Source of the DNA: Peptoniphilus_A sp001811425
GTDB taxonomy: Bacteria; Bacillota; Clostridia; Tissierellales; Peptoniphilaceae
Direction: 5' to 3'
NCBI RefSeq assembly: GCF_001811425.1
Contig: NZ_KV804728.1
Location: forward strand, 1 to 64,000
DNA: 64,000 bases
Shown: in pieces, positions 7,886 to 15,642 of the stretch
Layout: every line of letters begins with the position of its first letter
Numbering within the stretch: position 1 is the first letter of the stretch
Notes under the pieces: generated by a model
The model's input: the letters and a program-made list of their open reading frames with translations, nothing else
The model's database searches: none
Told to the model about the DNA's origin: nothing
Translations under genes and position numbers: made by a program

Positions 7886-7924
7886 ATGGATTTAAATCCT
7901 ATGAGATATAGTAATGGCGATTAG
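7886..7924 (+). CDS. Micro-ORF MDLNPMRYSNGD
   Basis: An ATG 6 bases after AGGAGG opens a 12-residue frame, MDLNPMRYSNGD. A related micro-ORF, MIYLNPQRYKNGDKYNK, occurs at 9474, also behind a strong ribosome binding site, after a regulator gene and before a gene for an exported protein. The repetition of LNPxRYxNGD suggests selection or a shared duplicated segment. Function unknown. Confidence 0.35.
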   Translation: MDLNPMRYSNGD

Positions 7925-7936
7925 TTTAGATGCTAT

Positions 7937-7980
7937 ATTCTATAATATAACTAGAAACAACAGTTGGAAAAATAGATAAT
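7937..7980 (+). repeat. Upstream repeat, copy 1
   Basis: These 44 bases match 11588-11631 with two differences. Both copies precede genes that start with the same signal peptide. The N gap begins right after this copy, so the assembly probably broke in the repeat. Confidence 0.8.
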
Positions 7981-8080
7981 NNNNNNNNNNNNNNNNNNNN
8001 NNNNNNNNNNNNNNNNNNNNNNNNNNNNNNNNNNNNNNNNNNNNNNNNNNNNNNNNNNNNNNNNNNNNNNNNNNNNNNNN
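7981..8080. other. Assembly gap of 100 N
   Basis: A run of exactly 100 N, the usual placeholder for a gap of unknown length. It hides the promoter end, ribosome binding site and first codons of the amidase gene that continues at 8082. The paralogous region at 11588-11706 shows what probably lies in the gap. Confidence 0.99.
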
Positions 8081-8081
8081 A

Positions 8082-9296
8082 TTAATAGCCATGGTTATGT
8101 TGTTAACAGCAATGGCAACAAATGTATTTGCTTCATCAGCAAATAATAACTCAGAAGTTAGCCCTAAAGAATGGCAAAAATGGTTTAATGGTCTAAGTAA
8201 AGAGGAACAATTAAGTGTAAACTATGAGCCAAGTCAAGTTTTAAAAGCACTTAGTGCTAATGAAGTTTCAAAAGTTAATATTGACGACAAATATGAAACC
8301 AAAACCTTTTTGACAGAACTACAGAACCTATATCCGACCATGGAAAAAAAGTCTATAAATCAATATATATCATCTTATATTGAGATTTTCAATATGTACA
8401 GGGGTATGTATCCAAATCTTTCAAATAAGGCTATCGCAGAAAAAGCAAAAGCGAATATGTTAAATAAGATAGAGTATACGATTGATGATTCAGAGTATGA
8501 AGCTAAGGATATTATAATCCGCTCAGCTAAAGAACCTGATGGGTATGAAGCCATTGTTGACTATATAAATAAAAATCTCAAGCCTAATTACTACGCTACT
8601 TTGGACACGACAGAAGAAAATATAAATATTCTAAAAAGACATATTAATAGTTTACCAAACGAAGTCAAAGAATCAGCATTGTTATATATTGAGGATATGG
8701 AATCAGAAGATAATTTCGACGAAACAATTGCTAAAAAATATTTAAAAACAAATATTTTATATAGAAGCTCTGAAAAAGATGCAGCTTCAAAATGTGTTGC
8801 TTATGCAAAAGAGTATTGGAAAGATTATAATCCCAGCTATCCTGATTGGGATGTTGATTGTGCTAATTTCGTTTCTCAATGTCTGTATGCGGGAGAAAAA
8901 AAGATGAAAGACGAATATCCTAAAATAGACGATAGTAGAAACTGGTTTTCTTATGGTTCAAAAAAAGACCCAAGCAAAGTATCTTCTACATGGCGTGGGG
9001 CAAATATGTTTAAGTGGCACTGGGTCTCAAGATCATATGCTTATAAGGATTTCGATCTGAGTAAAAATGGAGAACTTACAAGGTTATACAACTATGCACA
9101 AGCTGGATACCCTATATCTTTTTTAAACTCTAAAGATGGCGCATATCATACTTTAATAATAACTGGCTTCAACAATAATACAAAAGATGTTGGCGTAAGA
9201 AACCATTCAGGTAGAGTCAATAATGAAAATACAGGTGTAAGATGGCTTAGTGGAGATAATGTTAAAGTAAGAGTATATGTCGTTTATAAATTATAA
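8082..9296 (+). CDS. Exported Amidase_6-type protein, start in gap
   Basis: The frame is open from the gap and reads LIAMVMLLTAMATNVFAS, the rest of a signal peptide identical in large part to that of the protein at 11690. An open helical middle region of about 230 residues is followed by an Amidase_6-type domain: AKEYWKDYNPSYPDWDVDCA, NFVSQCLYAGEKKM and, later, GAYHTLIITGFNN. The Cys of DCANFVSQ and the His of YHTLIITG are the likely catalytic pair of an NlpC/P60-like cysteine hydrolase. Such proteins are thought to act on peptidoglycan or peptides outside the cell. The true start lies in the N gap, so the protein is about 8 residues longer. It has a paralogue at 11690. Confidence 0.75.
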   Translation, partial: LIAMVMLLTAMATNVFASSANNNSEVSPKEWQKWFNGLSKEEQLSVNYEPSQVLKALSANEVSKVNIDDKYETKTFLTELQNLYPTMEKKSINQYISSYIEIFNMYRGMYPNLSNKAIAEKAKANMLNKIEYTIDDSEYEAKDIIIRSAKEPDGYEAIVDYINKNLKPNYYATLDTTEENINILKRHINSLPNEVKESALLYIEDMESEDNFDETIAKKYLKTNILYRSSEKDAASKCVAYAKEYWKDYNPSYPDWDVDCANFVSQCLYAGEKKMKDEYPKIDDSRNWFSYGSKKDPSKVSSTWRGANMFKWHWVSRSYAYKDFDLSKNGELTRLYNYAQAGYPISFLNSKDGAYHTLIITGFNNNTKDVGVRNHSGRVNNENTGVRWLSGDNVKVRVYVVYKL

Positions 9297-9299
9297 CTA

Positions 9300-9473
9300 G
9301 GGTTTGATGAGTTAAGTGTAACAAGACAATATATTAGCCTTTTAGAACGTGGAGAGGCTCAAGCTACAATTTTTATAGGAATAGAAATCGCCAACAAACT
9401 AGATATATGTGTTTACACATTATTTGGTTTTGACGAGTGTGAGTGTTGTAATGTAGGCACAGGAGGTAATTAG
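9300..9473 (+). pseudogene. Xre-type regulator C-terminal remnant
   Basis: The frame has no start codon with a ribosome binding site but reads ELSVTRQYISLLERGEAQAT, then IEIANKLDICVYTLFGF and a short Cys-rich end. This is the second half of a Cro/CI-type helix-turn-helix domain, with recognition helix and following helices. The first helices are missing, so it is a decayed regulator. It is followed at once by the second LNPxRYxNGD micro-ORF. Confidence 0.7.
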
Positions 9474-9527
9474 ATGATATATTTAAATCCACAAAGGTAT
9501 AAGAACGGCGACAAATATAATAAATAA
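9474..9527 (+). CDS. Micro-ORF MIYLNPQRYKNGDKYNK
   Basis: An ATG 7 bases after AGGAGG opens a 17-residue frame related to the one at 7886 (shared LNP-RY-NGD). An AT-rich inverted repeat (ATAAACTAATAA/TTTATCAGTTTAT) follows immediately and may be a terminator. Function unknown. Confidence 0.35.
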   Translation: MIYLNPQRYKNGDKYNK

Positions 9528-9610
9528 ACTAATAATTTGAGATTTATCAGTTTATTTATCAACAAATCAACAGTTTGCTAAAGCGAGAGAAAGTGAAAAA
9601 GGAGGATTTT

Positions 9611-10975
9611 ATGAAGAAGTTTTTATTAATTTTATTAGCCTTAGTATTAGCTTTACCAGCAACAGTATTTGCACAAGGCTATATGAATGATACGACTAAT
9701 TTTCAAAAATCGATGGAAATTTTAGAAGAACTCGGTTGTAATGTGGAAAAAGAACATCAATTATTTAACTTGAGATCAGCAAAAGATACTAATAGAGTTA
9801 ATCTAGGAAATGAGTCTTTTGCTTTATTAGATGAAGATGATAGGATAATATCAATTGATAGGATAAAAGAAACGAATGGAGATTATTTTAGACAAAATAC
9901 ACCGAAAAAAGATTTTAGAGTTACTCAAAATTTAGTTGAACAAAAACTTGTTAAAGAAGGATACGAGCTTGTTCATTCAGGTTATTTTGATGATACTACT
10001 TTAAGGTTAAGATATGAAAAGATGATGCCTTATGGTGGACATAACCAATATGATGCTTATGACGCTTATATAGATACAGAAAATGGTGCTTTAGTCAGTT
10101 TTAAGAAGAAAGGTATAGAGAAAAAGGAAATTTCTTTGAGAAGTTTTAGTCAAACTAAAAATCCTATTTCAGAAGATGAAGCTATAAGTATAGCAAATAA
10201 TTTTCTAGAAAAATATAATAAGGAGCCAATTCAAGATTTAAGAATTGGAACAGCTATTCCTAATGATGATTTTTATAAAACCATAAAAGGAGATACAGTC
10301 GATGGAAACCCACTAATTATAAATGAAGACAATATTGCGAATCAGGATATCAGAGAAGCATACATTTTAAAAAATGAGAACATGGAAGTTTATGTCGATT
10401 TGTATTCTGGTGAACTTATTGGAGGAGACATATACATGTATGAAGGAGGAGCTATCTCAGCTCCTGACGTTGCCTATGGAACTGCTAGAGCAACTGATGC
10501 TCATGCTGGCTTAGCTAGAATGGGATATGATCCAGTCGATGTTGCTGCATCGGTAACTAATTTTAAGTCTAGAGCAAATACGATGTTAGGTTATGGTCTT
10601 AAAGCATTTTATGCAGGATGTCATGGTTCTTCAAATGTAATAGGGACAAATAAAAACGGGGGATCATTTCTTAAGTACAATGATGTTCCAAGCAGTAATT
10701 ACCAATTTGTGTTTTTAGCTGCATGTAATACAGCTGCTAATACGAATTGGTCTGATGCATTTGGAATATATAATGGTATTTCAAAAAATAAAGCATTTTT
10801 AGGCTGGTATGAATCCATTAACTCAGTTCAAAATTATAATTATTGCTGGCAACTTTGGAATCAAACATCAAGGGGTAAATCAGTAAGAAATGCAGCTTTA
10901 GATGCAGCTAATAAGATAACTGAGTATTGTCCTATAAGATTTAGAGGCGATAGAAGTTATGATGGATTTGATTAA
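9611..10975 (+). CDS. Exported caspase-like protein with PepSY-like repeats
   Basis: A 454-residue exported protein. The ATG at 9611 is chosen because AAAGGAGG precedes it and a signal peptide follows directly (MKKFLLILLALVLALPATVF). The middle has PepSY-like segments such as ISEDEAISIANNFLEKYNKE and MEVYVDLYSGELIGGDIY. The last 150 residues carry FYAGCHGSSN with His338 and FVFLAACNTA with Cys372. This is the His-Gly then Ala-Ala-Cys arrangement of clan CD (caspase, clostripain, CHAT) folds. A secreted protease is therefore plausible, with the PepSY-like part as an inhibitory or targeting region. The neighbours are two exported amidase-like proteins and a lipoprotein, suggesting a shared extracellular job. 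Confidence 0.6.
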   Translation: MKKFLLILLALVLALPATVFAQGYMNDTTNFQKSMEILEELGCNVEKEHQLFNLRSAKDTNRVNLGNESFALLDEDDRIISIDRIKETNGDYFRQNTPKKDFRVTQNLVEQKLVKEGYELVHSGYFDDTTLRLRYEKMMPYGGHNQYDAYDAYIDTENGALVSFKKKGIEKKEISLRSFSQTKNPISEDEAISIANNFLEKYNKEPIQDLRIGTAIPNDDFYKTIKGDTVDGNPLIINEDNIANQDIREAYILKNENMEVYVDLYSGELIGGDIYMYEGGAISAPDVAYGTARATDAHAGLARMGYDPVDVAASVTNFKSRANTMLGYGLKAFYAGCHGSSNVIGTNKNGGSFLKYNDVPSSNYQFVFLAACNTAANTNWSDAFGIYNGISKNKAFLGWYESINSVQNYNYCWQLWNQTSRGKSVRNAALDAANKITEYCPIRFRGDRSYDGFD

Positions 10976-10977
10976 TT

Positions 10978-11544
10978 ATGTTTTGGATGTCAAATACCTT
11001 TCTAACTGATTATAATAATTCTATTGTAAAAAGAACAGCAGGGTTATTGTTAATAATATTTCTTATGGTTAATTTAAGCTCATGTTATAGTTCAAATGAT
11101 ATACCTATTGATAAAGAAAATAATAGAGAGTCTGTTATTGATAAAGAAAATAATGATGAGTCTGTTATTGATAAAGAAAATAATGGAGAGTCTGTGAAAG
11201 TATATATTTATGATGAGAAACAAGAGGGTTTTAAAGAACTAGATATATCTTCAGATCAACAAAGGAAAGTTTTAGAAGAATTGAATAAACTAAATAAGGA
11301 TTGTAATTTATATGATTCAAATAATCAATATTTAGGGTTGGATACCGCTTATTCTGATGGAGCATATTTAATTAAAATAAAAAATGATGAAGAATATGAG
11401 GTTGAGATAGTAGAAGATAATCCAAATAGTGCAGATAATAGATACTGGTACAATGTAAAATCAAGAAATAAAGATATAGAGGGTATATATAAAACCCCTT
11501 ACAATTTGAAAGAAAAAATAAATAGGATTGTATTAGAACAATGA
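10978..11544 (+). CDS. Putative lipoprotein with acidic tandem repeats
   Basis: A 188-residue protein with a hydrophobic helix ending in LMVNLSSC, a lipobox that would place the mature protein on the outer face of the membrane. Three tandem copies of IDKENNxESV follow, then a domain of about 110 residues with no recognised family. The first ATG lies 2 bases after the stop of the caspase-like gene without its own ribosome binding site, so translation is probably coupled. The true start may be a few codons further in. It may partner or restrain the exported proteins encoded on each side. Confidence 0.55.
   Translation: MFWMSNTFLTDYNNSIVKRTAGLLLIIFLMVNLSSCYSSNDIPIDKENNRESVIDKENNDESVIDKENNGESVKVYIYDEKQEGFKELDISSDQQRKVLEELNKLNKDCNLYDSNNQYLGLDTAYSDGAYLIKIKNDEEYEVEIVEDNPNSADNRYWYNVKSRNKDIEGIYKTPYNLKEKINRIVLEQ
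11107..11196 (+). repeat. Three 30-bp tandem repeats in the lipoprotein gene
   Basis: Three perfect-length 30-bp units differ at only a few positions, all in the codon preceding ESV or the last base. They encode IDKENNRESV, IDKENNDESV and IDKENNGESV. Slippage could change the copy number without frameshift. Confidence 0.95.
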
Positions 11545-11587
11545 TTTACTTTGAATTGTCGCACTTTGATTTTAATTTGAGTCTCAC

Positions 11588-11631
11588 ATTCTAGAATATA
11601 GCTAGAAACAACAGTTGGAAAAATAGATAAT
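11588..11631 (+). repeat. Upstream repeat, copy 2
   Basis: Matches 7937-7980 with two differences. It lies about 60 bases before the second amidase gene. With the shared signal peptide it shows that the two amidase genes arose by duplication or share an exchangeable 5' cassette. Confidence 0.8.
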
Positions 11632-11689
11632 ATTTGATCTTAATGTCAAATATATTGAGGTCAAACAAAATTATAAGAGGAGGTTAGAA

Positions 11690-12775
11690 ATGAAGAGAAG
11701 ATTTACTCTATTAATAGCCATGGTGATGCTGTTAACAGCGATGGCAACAAATGTATTTGCTTATAACTCAGAGAGCATAGAACATGAAAAGATGTATTCT
11801 GTAAGTTCTGATAGCATAGAATATGAGGATTTAATGGAATTAAAAGAAGATGTTAAAGCCATAAATAATGATTATGATTTAGAAGAGGAATTGATTTTCG
11901 AAACTGAAGTCGGTGAAATTATAAATAAATATAGTAATAATAAAATCGATTTCAGAGAAAAAGCAACATCTCTTAATTATAATGACAGAGAAGAGGTAAT
12001 CGCTGAAATATTAAAGATATATGATCTAAGTTCTACAGATGAAAAATTAAAATTAGATATTTATGTTAGAGGTGCATTGGAAACATTAATAACTGAAAAT
12101 CCTACTAGACAAACAATGAATTTAGAAAAAGCATTTAATTCAATATATGAAAATCAATATAATGAAAAAGATAACTTATCTTTGCGTGCTTCAAATCAAG
12201 ATCATTTTGATTACCTTGATGCAATATGGTATGCGCATAATTACTATGAAAACTATAATAGTAACTATCCTGACTTAAGTGGACCTATAGGAGGAGATTG
12301 TGCAAATTTTGTGTCACAAATTTTACATTATGGTGGTTATAGAACTGACAATAAATGGTATATTAAAAGAAAAAATTATAAGTATAATAACCCAAAAGAT
12401 ATTACAGAGCTGAATTATAGTTGGGATTTAGCTGATCCTAGTCCATGGATCAGTGCTAAGTATTTTAATAATTACTGGTCAAATATTGTAAAAACTGAAA
12501 CAATTGATGATGATGATTTTGTAAATAAAAATATGTTTAATAAGCTAAATTTTTTTAAAGGAGACACGGTACAGTTATTAAGAAAAAAATATTTTAGCTA
12601 TTATGGTTATCATACAATGTATATCACCGATTATACTAACAATAGTAAAAATAATCGTGATTTCGCAATGACATATCATACAAGGAATAGAATAGACAAA
12701 CCTTTAGTTGATGTTGTTGAAGCTTTTATGAATGGTGGAGGAAGTTACAAAGTCAAATTTTTTAAAACACGATAA
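11690..12775 (+). CDS. Exported Amidase_6-type protein
   Basis: A 361-residue exported protein. GAGGAGG precedes the ATG by 7 bases and the signal peptide runs to about residue 24 (LLIAMVMLLTAMATNVFA). After 150 helical residues the Amidase_6-type domain begins: IWYAHNYYENYNSNYPDLSG, GGDCANFVSQILHYGG with Cys204 as the likely nucleophile, and GYHTMYITDY with His308. It shares signal peptide, upstream sequence and layout with the protein at 8082 but the mature parts differ widely. The two probably have related hydrolytic activity on cell-wall or peptide substrates with different specificity. A terminator follows at 12879. Confidence 0.75.
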   Translation: MKRRFTLLIAMVMLLTAMATNVFAYNSESIEHEKMYSVSSDSIEYEDLMELKEDVKAINNDYDLEEELIFETEVGEIINKYSNNKIDFREKATSLNYNDREEVIAEILKIYDLSSTDEKLKLDIYVRGALETLITENPTRQTMNLEKAFNSIYENQYNEKDNLSLRASNQDHFDYLDAIWYAHNYYENYNSNYPDLSGPIGGDCANFVSQILHYGGYRTDNKWYIKRKNYKYNNPKDITELNYSWDLADPSPWISAKYFNNYWSNIVKTETIDDDDFVNKNMFNKLNFFKGDTVQLLRKKYFSYYGYHTMYITDYTNNSKNNRDFAMTYHTRNRIDKPLVDVVEAFMNGGGSYKVKFFKTR

Positions 12776-12878
12776 GAATGGTACTATATAAAATATGAAT
12801 ATAAAAATTTAATTGTAGTTAATCTTACAAATAAAAATTTATAAGATCATAAATGTAAGCTACACAGAGAATGACCTG

Positions 12879-12915
12879 AACCCCAAAATCCGGAATAAGG
12901 ATGGAGGGGTTTTTA
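12879..12915 (+). terminator. Intrinsic terminator
   Basis: AACCCCAAAATCC and GGATGGAGGGGTT form an imperfect stem followed by TTTTT. It ends the exported-protein cluster and lies 34 bases before the DUF3847-type gene. Confidence 0.65.
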
Positions 12916-12948
12916 ATTATGAATATTTAGAGATAAGGATTAATAGAT

Positions 12949-13239
12949 ATGAAAAAATTAGAACAAATAAGACAAAAGTCAAAAGAAATAAAAGATAAAA
13001 TTGATGATACAGAAGAAAGACTAAGGCAACTAAAAAATCAAGAAAAAAAGATATTAAAACAAGACATAGTAAAAAGAAGAAAAGAAAGAACTCATAGGCT
13101 CATAACAAGAGGAGCAATTTTAGAAAGCCTTATAGAAAATGCAGAAGAACTAACAGATGAAGAAATAAAAATCCTACTAGAAGAAGCAACAAAGACAAAA
13201 GAATTTAAAGAAACACTAAGAATAATAAGAGAAAATTAG
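12949..13239 (+). CDS. DUF3847-type protein
   Basis: A 96-residue charged helical protein. The first half is a coiled coil (KIDDTEERLRQLKNQEKKIL) and the second contains RKERTHRLITRGAILESLIE, the family pattern of DUF3847 proteins. These small proteins are usually found just upstream of MobA/MobL relaxase genes and are presumed relaxosome accessories. The same arrangement holds here, with the oriT-like region between the two genes. Confidence 0.7.
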   Translation: MKKLEQIRQKSKEIKDKIDDTEERLRQLKNQEKKILKQDIVKRRKERTHRLITRGAILESLIENAEELTDEEIKILLEEATKTKEFKETLRIIREN

Positions 13240-13261
13240 GAAAAATAAAATAATTAAATCT

Positions 13262-13407
13262 CCCTTAGATTTTCTAAGGGCGCAATTATACACCCTAAAG
13301 GGTGCTTGCGTCCTGCGGAGCCAAACCCTTGCAGGGAGCAACAACCATTCGCTTTTTAAAAGTCAAGGGTAAATAAACTCGCTAACGCTCGCCCTTGACT
13401 TTTAAAA
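13262..13407 (+). other. Candidate oriT region
   Basis: A locally GC-richer stretch without a gene, between the DUF3847-type and relaxase genes. It holds nested inverted repeats: CCCTTAG/CTAAGGG (13262-13280), CACCCTAAAGGGTG (13291-13304) and a perfect 16-bp pair at 13354-13369 and 13392-13407. TCCTGC at 13311-13316 resembles the IncP-type nick core ATCCTG-C. Position, composition and repeats fit an origin of transfer recognised by the adjacent relaxase. The nick site is a guess. Confidence 0.55.
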
Positions 13408-13430
13408 TTTGAAATGAACAAAACAATTAA

Positions 13431-13478
13431 GCCGACATACTGAAACAACAAAAATTAATTCAGTAGTCGGCTTTTTTT
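13431..13478 (+). terminator. Intrinsic terminator upstream of the relaxase
   Basis: GCCGACATACTGAA and TTCAGTAGTCGGC form a strong stem (one bulged base) followed by seven T. It lies about 100 bases before the relaxase start. Confidence 0.75.
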
Positions 13479-13576
13479 AATTCTATCATTTCAAAACGCT
13501 CATTCACAAAGTGGATATAGAAAATCTTCTAAGCCTCCGCCTAAAACAACAAAAAAAGAAAAAGGAAGTGATAAAA

Positions 13577-15211
13577 ATGGCAGACAGTTTTCATTTTTCA
13601 GTAAACATAATATCAAGAGGAAAAGGAAAAAGTGCAGTAGCAAGTGCAGCATATATAAGTGGAGAAAAAATAAAAAATGAATGGGACGGAGTAACCCATG
13701 ACTACACCAAGAAACAAGGAGTAATTAGCAAAGAAATATTTTTACCAGATCACGCACCAGAAGAATATAAAGACCGAAAAACCTTGTGGAACTCAGTAGA
13801 ACTTTTTGAGAAAAATTCTAATGCCCAACTTGCAAGAAACTTTATCATATCCCTACCAAAAGAGTTAAGCATAGAAGAAAATAAAAAGATGATAGAAGAA
13901 TATGTTCAAAACAATTTTGTAAAAGGGGGAATGATAGTAGACCTAGCAATTCATGATGAAAGTAGAGAGGGAAATCAAAATATCCACGCTCATATAATGA
14001 CCATAGTAAGACCAATAAATGAAGATGGAACATGGGGGCAAAAAAGTAAAAAAGAATATATCCTAGATGAAAAAGGAGAAAAGATTTTAAACAAAAATGG
14101 AAAACCAAAGACAAGAAAAGTAGAACTAACAAGCTGGAATGATAAAGGCAATGTAGAAAAATGGAGAGAAAATTTTTCAGACCTTTGTAATAAATATCTG
14201 GCAAAAAACAAGATAGAAAAAAGAGTAGACCATAGGAGTTTTAAAAGACAAGGCATAAAACAAATACCGACAATACATCTAGGAGCAAGTGCCAGTGCAA
14301 TGGAAAGAAAAGGAATAAGAACAGAAAAAGGAGATATAAATCGTGAAATAAAAAAACAGAATGAACTATTAAAAAACATAGGCAATGAAATAAAGAAAAT
14401 AACATCATGGTTAGCAGGCTTTAAAGATAAGCTAAAAGAATCATACAAGGAATATAAAGACCAAAGTAAAAAGCAAATCGAAAATGAATCAGGACTCTTT
14501 AACCTCTATGAATATTTAAGCTTCTATCAAGAAATGCAGGAAAATAATAGAGCTGGATTATCATTTTATGGGAAAAGAAACAAAGCAATCTATGATCTAA
14601 AAAGATATGCAAGTGGAATAAATTCTCTAAGAGAAAATAAAATAAAAACCATATCAGACCTACAAGGACATATAAATAACCTAAGAAGTAAAAACTCTGA
14701 AATATATAAGACCATAAAAGAAAACAGTCAAAAGATAGAAGACCTTAATAAGTGCTTAGCCTATGCAAAGACTGTAAGAAAAACAAAGGCAACCTACCAA
14801 TACTATGAAAGCAAGAAAATATTCAAAGAAAGCTTCTACAAGAATAATCAAAAGGAAATAGACCAACATATAAGGGCAAGAAACTTAATTGAAAAAATCA
14901 GTGGAAAGAAAAATTTAAGAGAAAAAGAATGGTTAGGAGAAATCAAAACCTTAGAAGATGAAATCAGTAAATTAAATACAGAGTCAGAAAAGATAAGGGA
15001 AAGATACAAGGAAATAAATCATATTAAATATGCAGTAGAGGTAGTAAATAAAGAATATGGTATTGACCTATCAATAGAAATTGACAAGGCAATTAAGAGA
15101 GGAGAAAAAGAAAGTATCATAGAAAAGATAAAAGAGTATAAGCAAGATAGTGATAGCTTTAATAAAAAAAGACAAATGACTAAAGACTATTACAAAAATC
15201 AAGAAAGATAA
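13577..15211 (+). CDS. mobA: MobA/MobL-family relaxase
   Basis: A 544-residue relaxase. The start at 13577 is chosen because the family begins MADSFHFSVNIISRGKGKSA and AAGGAAG precedes it. Tyr26 in ASAAYISGE is the candidate nicking tyrosine. His126 in LAIHDES and the NIHAHIM motif (His137, His139) form the metal-binding site. Residues from about 260 on are a long helical region with repeated coiled-coil heptads, as in other MobA/MobL proteins. It would nick the oriT-like region just upstream and lead the element's DNA into a helper's mating channel. It appears intact. Confidence 0.9.
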   Translation: MADSFHFSVNIISRGKGKSAVASAAYISGEKIKNEWDGVTHDYTKKQGVISKEIFLPDHAPEEYKDRKTLWNSVELFEKNSNAQLARNFIISLPKELSIEENKKMIEEYVQNNFVKGGMIVDLAIHDESREGNQNIHAHIMTIVRPINEDGTWGQKSKKEYILDEKGEKILNKNGKPKTRKVELTSWNDKGNVEKWRENFSDLCNKYLAKNKIEKRVDHRSFKRQGIKQIPTIHLGASASAMERKGIRTEKGDINREIKKQNELLKNIGNEIKKITSWLAGFKDKLKESYKEYKDQSKKQIENESGLFNLYEYLSFYQEMQENNRAGLSFYGKRNKAIYDLKRYASGINSLRENKIKTISDLQGHINNLRSKNSEIYKTIKENSQKIEDLNKCLAYAKTVRKTKATYQYYESKKIFKESFYKNNQKEIDQHIRARNLIEKISGKKNLREKEWLGEIKTLEDEISKLNTESEKIRERYKEINHIKYAVEVVNKEYGIDLSIEIDKAIKRGEKESIIEKIKEYKQDSDSFNKKRQMTKDYYKNQER

Positions 15212-15284
15212 GACCTGGTAAAAATATCTTATCCAAGCTATAATATGACCAAGAAAATAAAGACCGTTTTAGGAGGTAATAGAG

Positions 15285-15458
15285 ATGAATAAAAGGCAAG
15301 AGCTAATAGATGAACTCATAAAAGCAGATCAAGATGGAACATACAAAACATATAAAAGCACAGAAGAAGTAAAAGCAATGAACAATGAAGAAGTGCAGAT
15401 ATTATATTCCAACATGAAAAACTATCTATCAGACAAAAGAACACACATAAACTACTAA
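15285..15458 (+). CDS. Small hypothetical protein, 57 residues
   Basis: AGGAGG lies 8 bases before the ATG. The protein reads MNKRQELIDELIKADQDGTY at the start and has a helical second half (VQILYSNMKNYLSDK). I do not recognise a family. It lies between the relaxase and the PcfB-like gene, in the mobilization block, and is followed by a terminator at 15575. Confidence 0.55.
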   Translation: MNKRQELIDELIKADQDGTYKTYKSTEEVKAMNNEEVQILYSNMKNYLSDKRTHINY

Positions 15459-15574
15459 AAGTGGAAAGGTATTTTAAGCTATTTAAAAGTATAAAAGGTA
15501 CAAATACCTAAGAAATATATAAAAACATCAAAAATAAGTATTCCACCACCAAGAACAATAAAATAAAAACAAGC

Positions 15575-15617
15575 AAAGGGAAGTATAGAAAAATTAAAAC
15601 CTATACTTCCCTTTTTT
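15575..15617 (+). terminator. Intrinsic terminator upstream of the PcfB-like gene
   Basis: AAAGGGAAGTATAG and CTATACTTCCCTTT form a perfect 14-bp stem followed by a T run. The next gene starts 26 bases later and no promoter is visible between. Confidence 0.85.
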
Positions 15618-15642
15618 TAATTCAAACAAAGGAGAGAAAAGC

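Noticed and set aside
13262..13407. The repeats upstream of the relaxase as a CRISPR array
   Set aside because: They are inverted, not direct, and have no regular spacers. No cas genes exist in the window.
13845..14448. Two long reverse-strand open frames inside the relaxase gene
   Set aside because: They are antisense to a clear MobA/MobL relaxase, translate to hydrophobic Leu/Phe-rich sequence expected from the complement of A-rich coding DNA, and lack ribosome binding sites.
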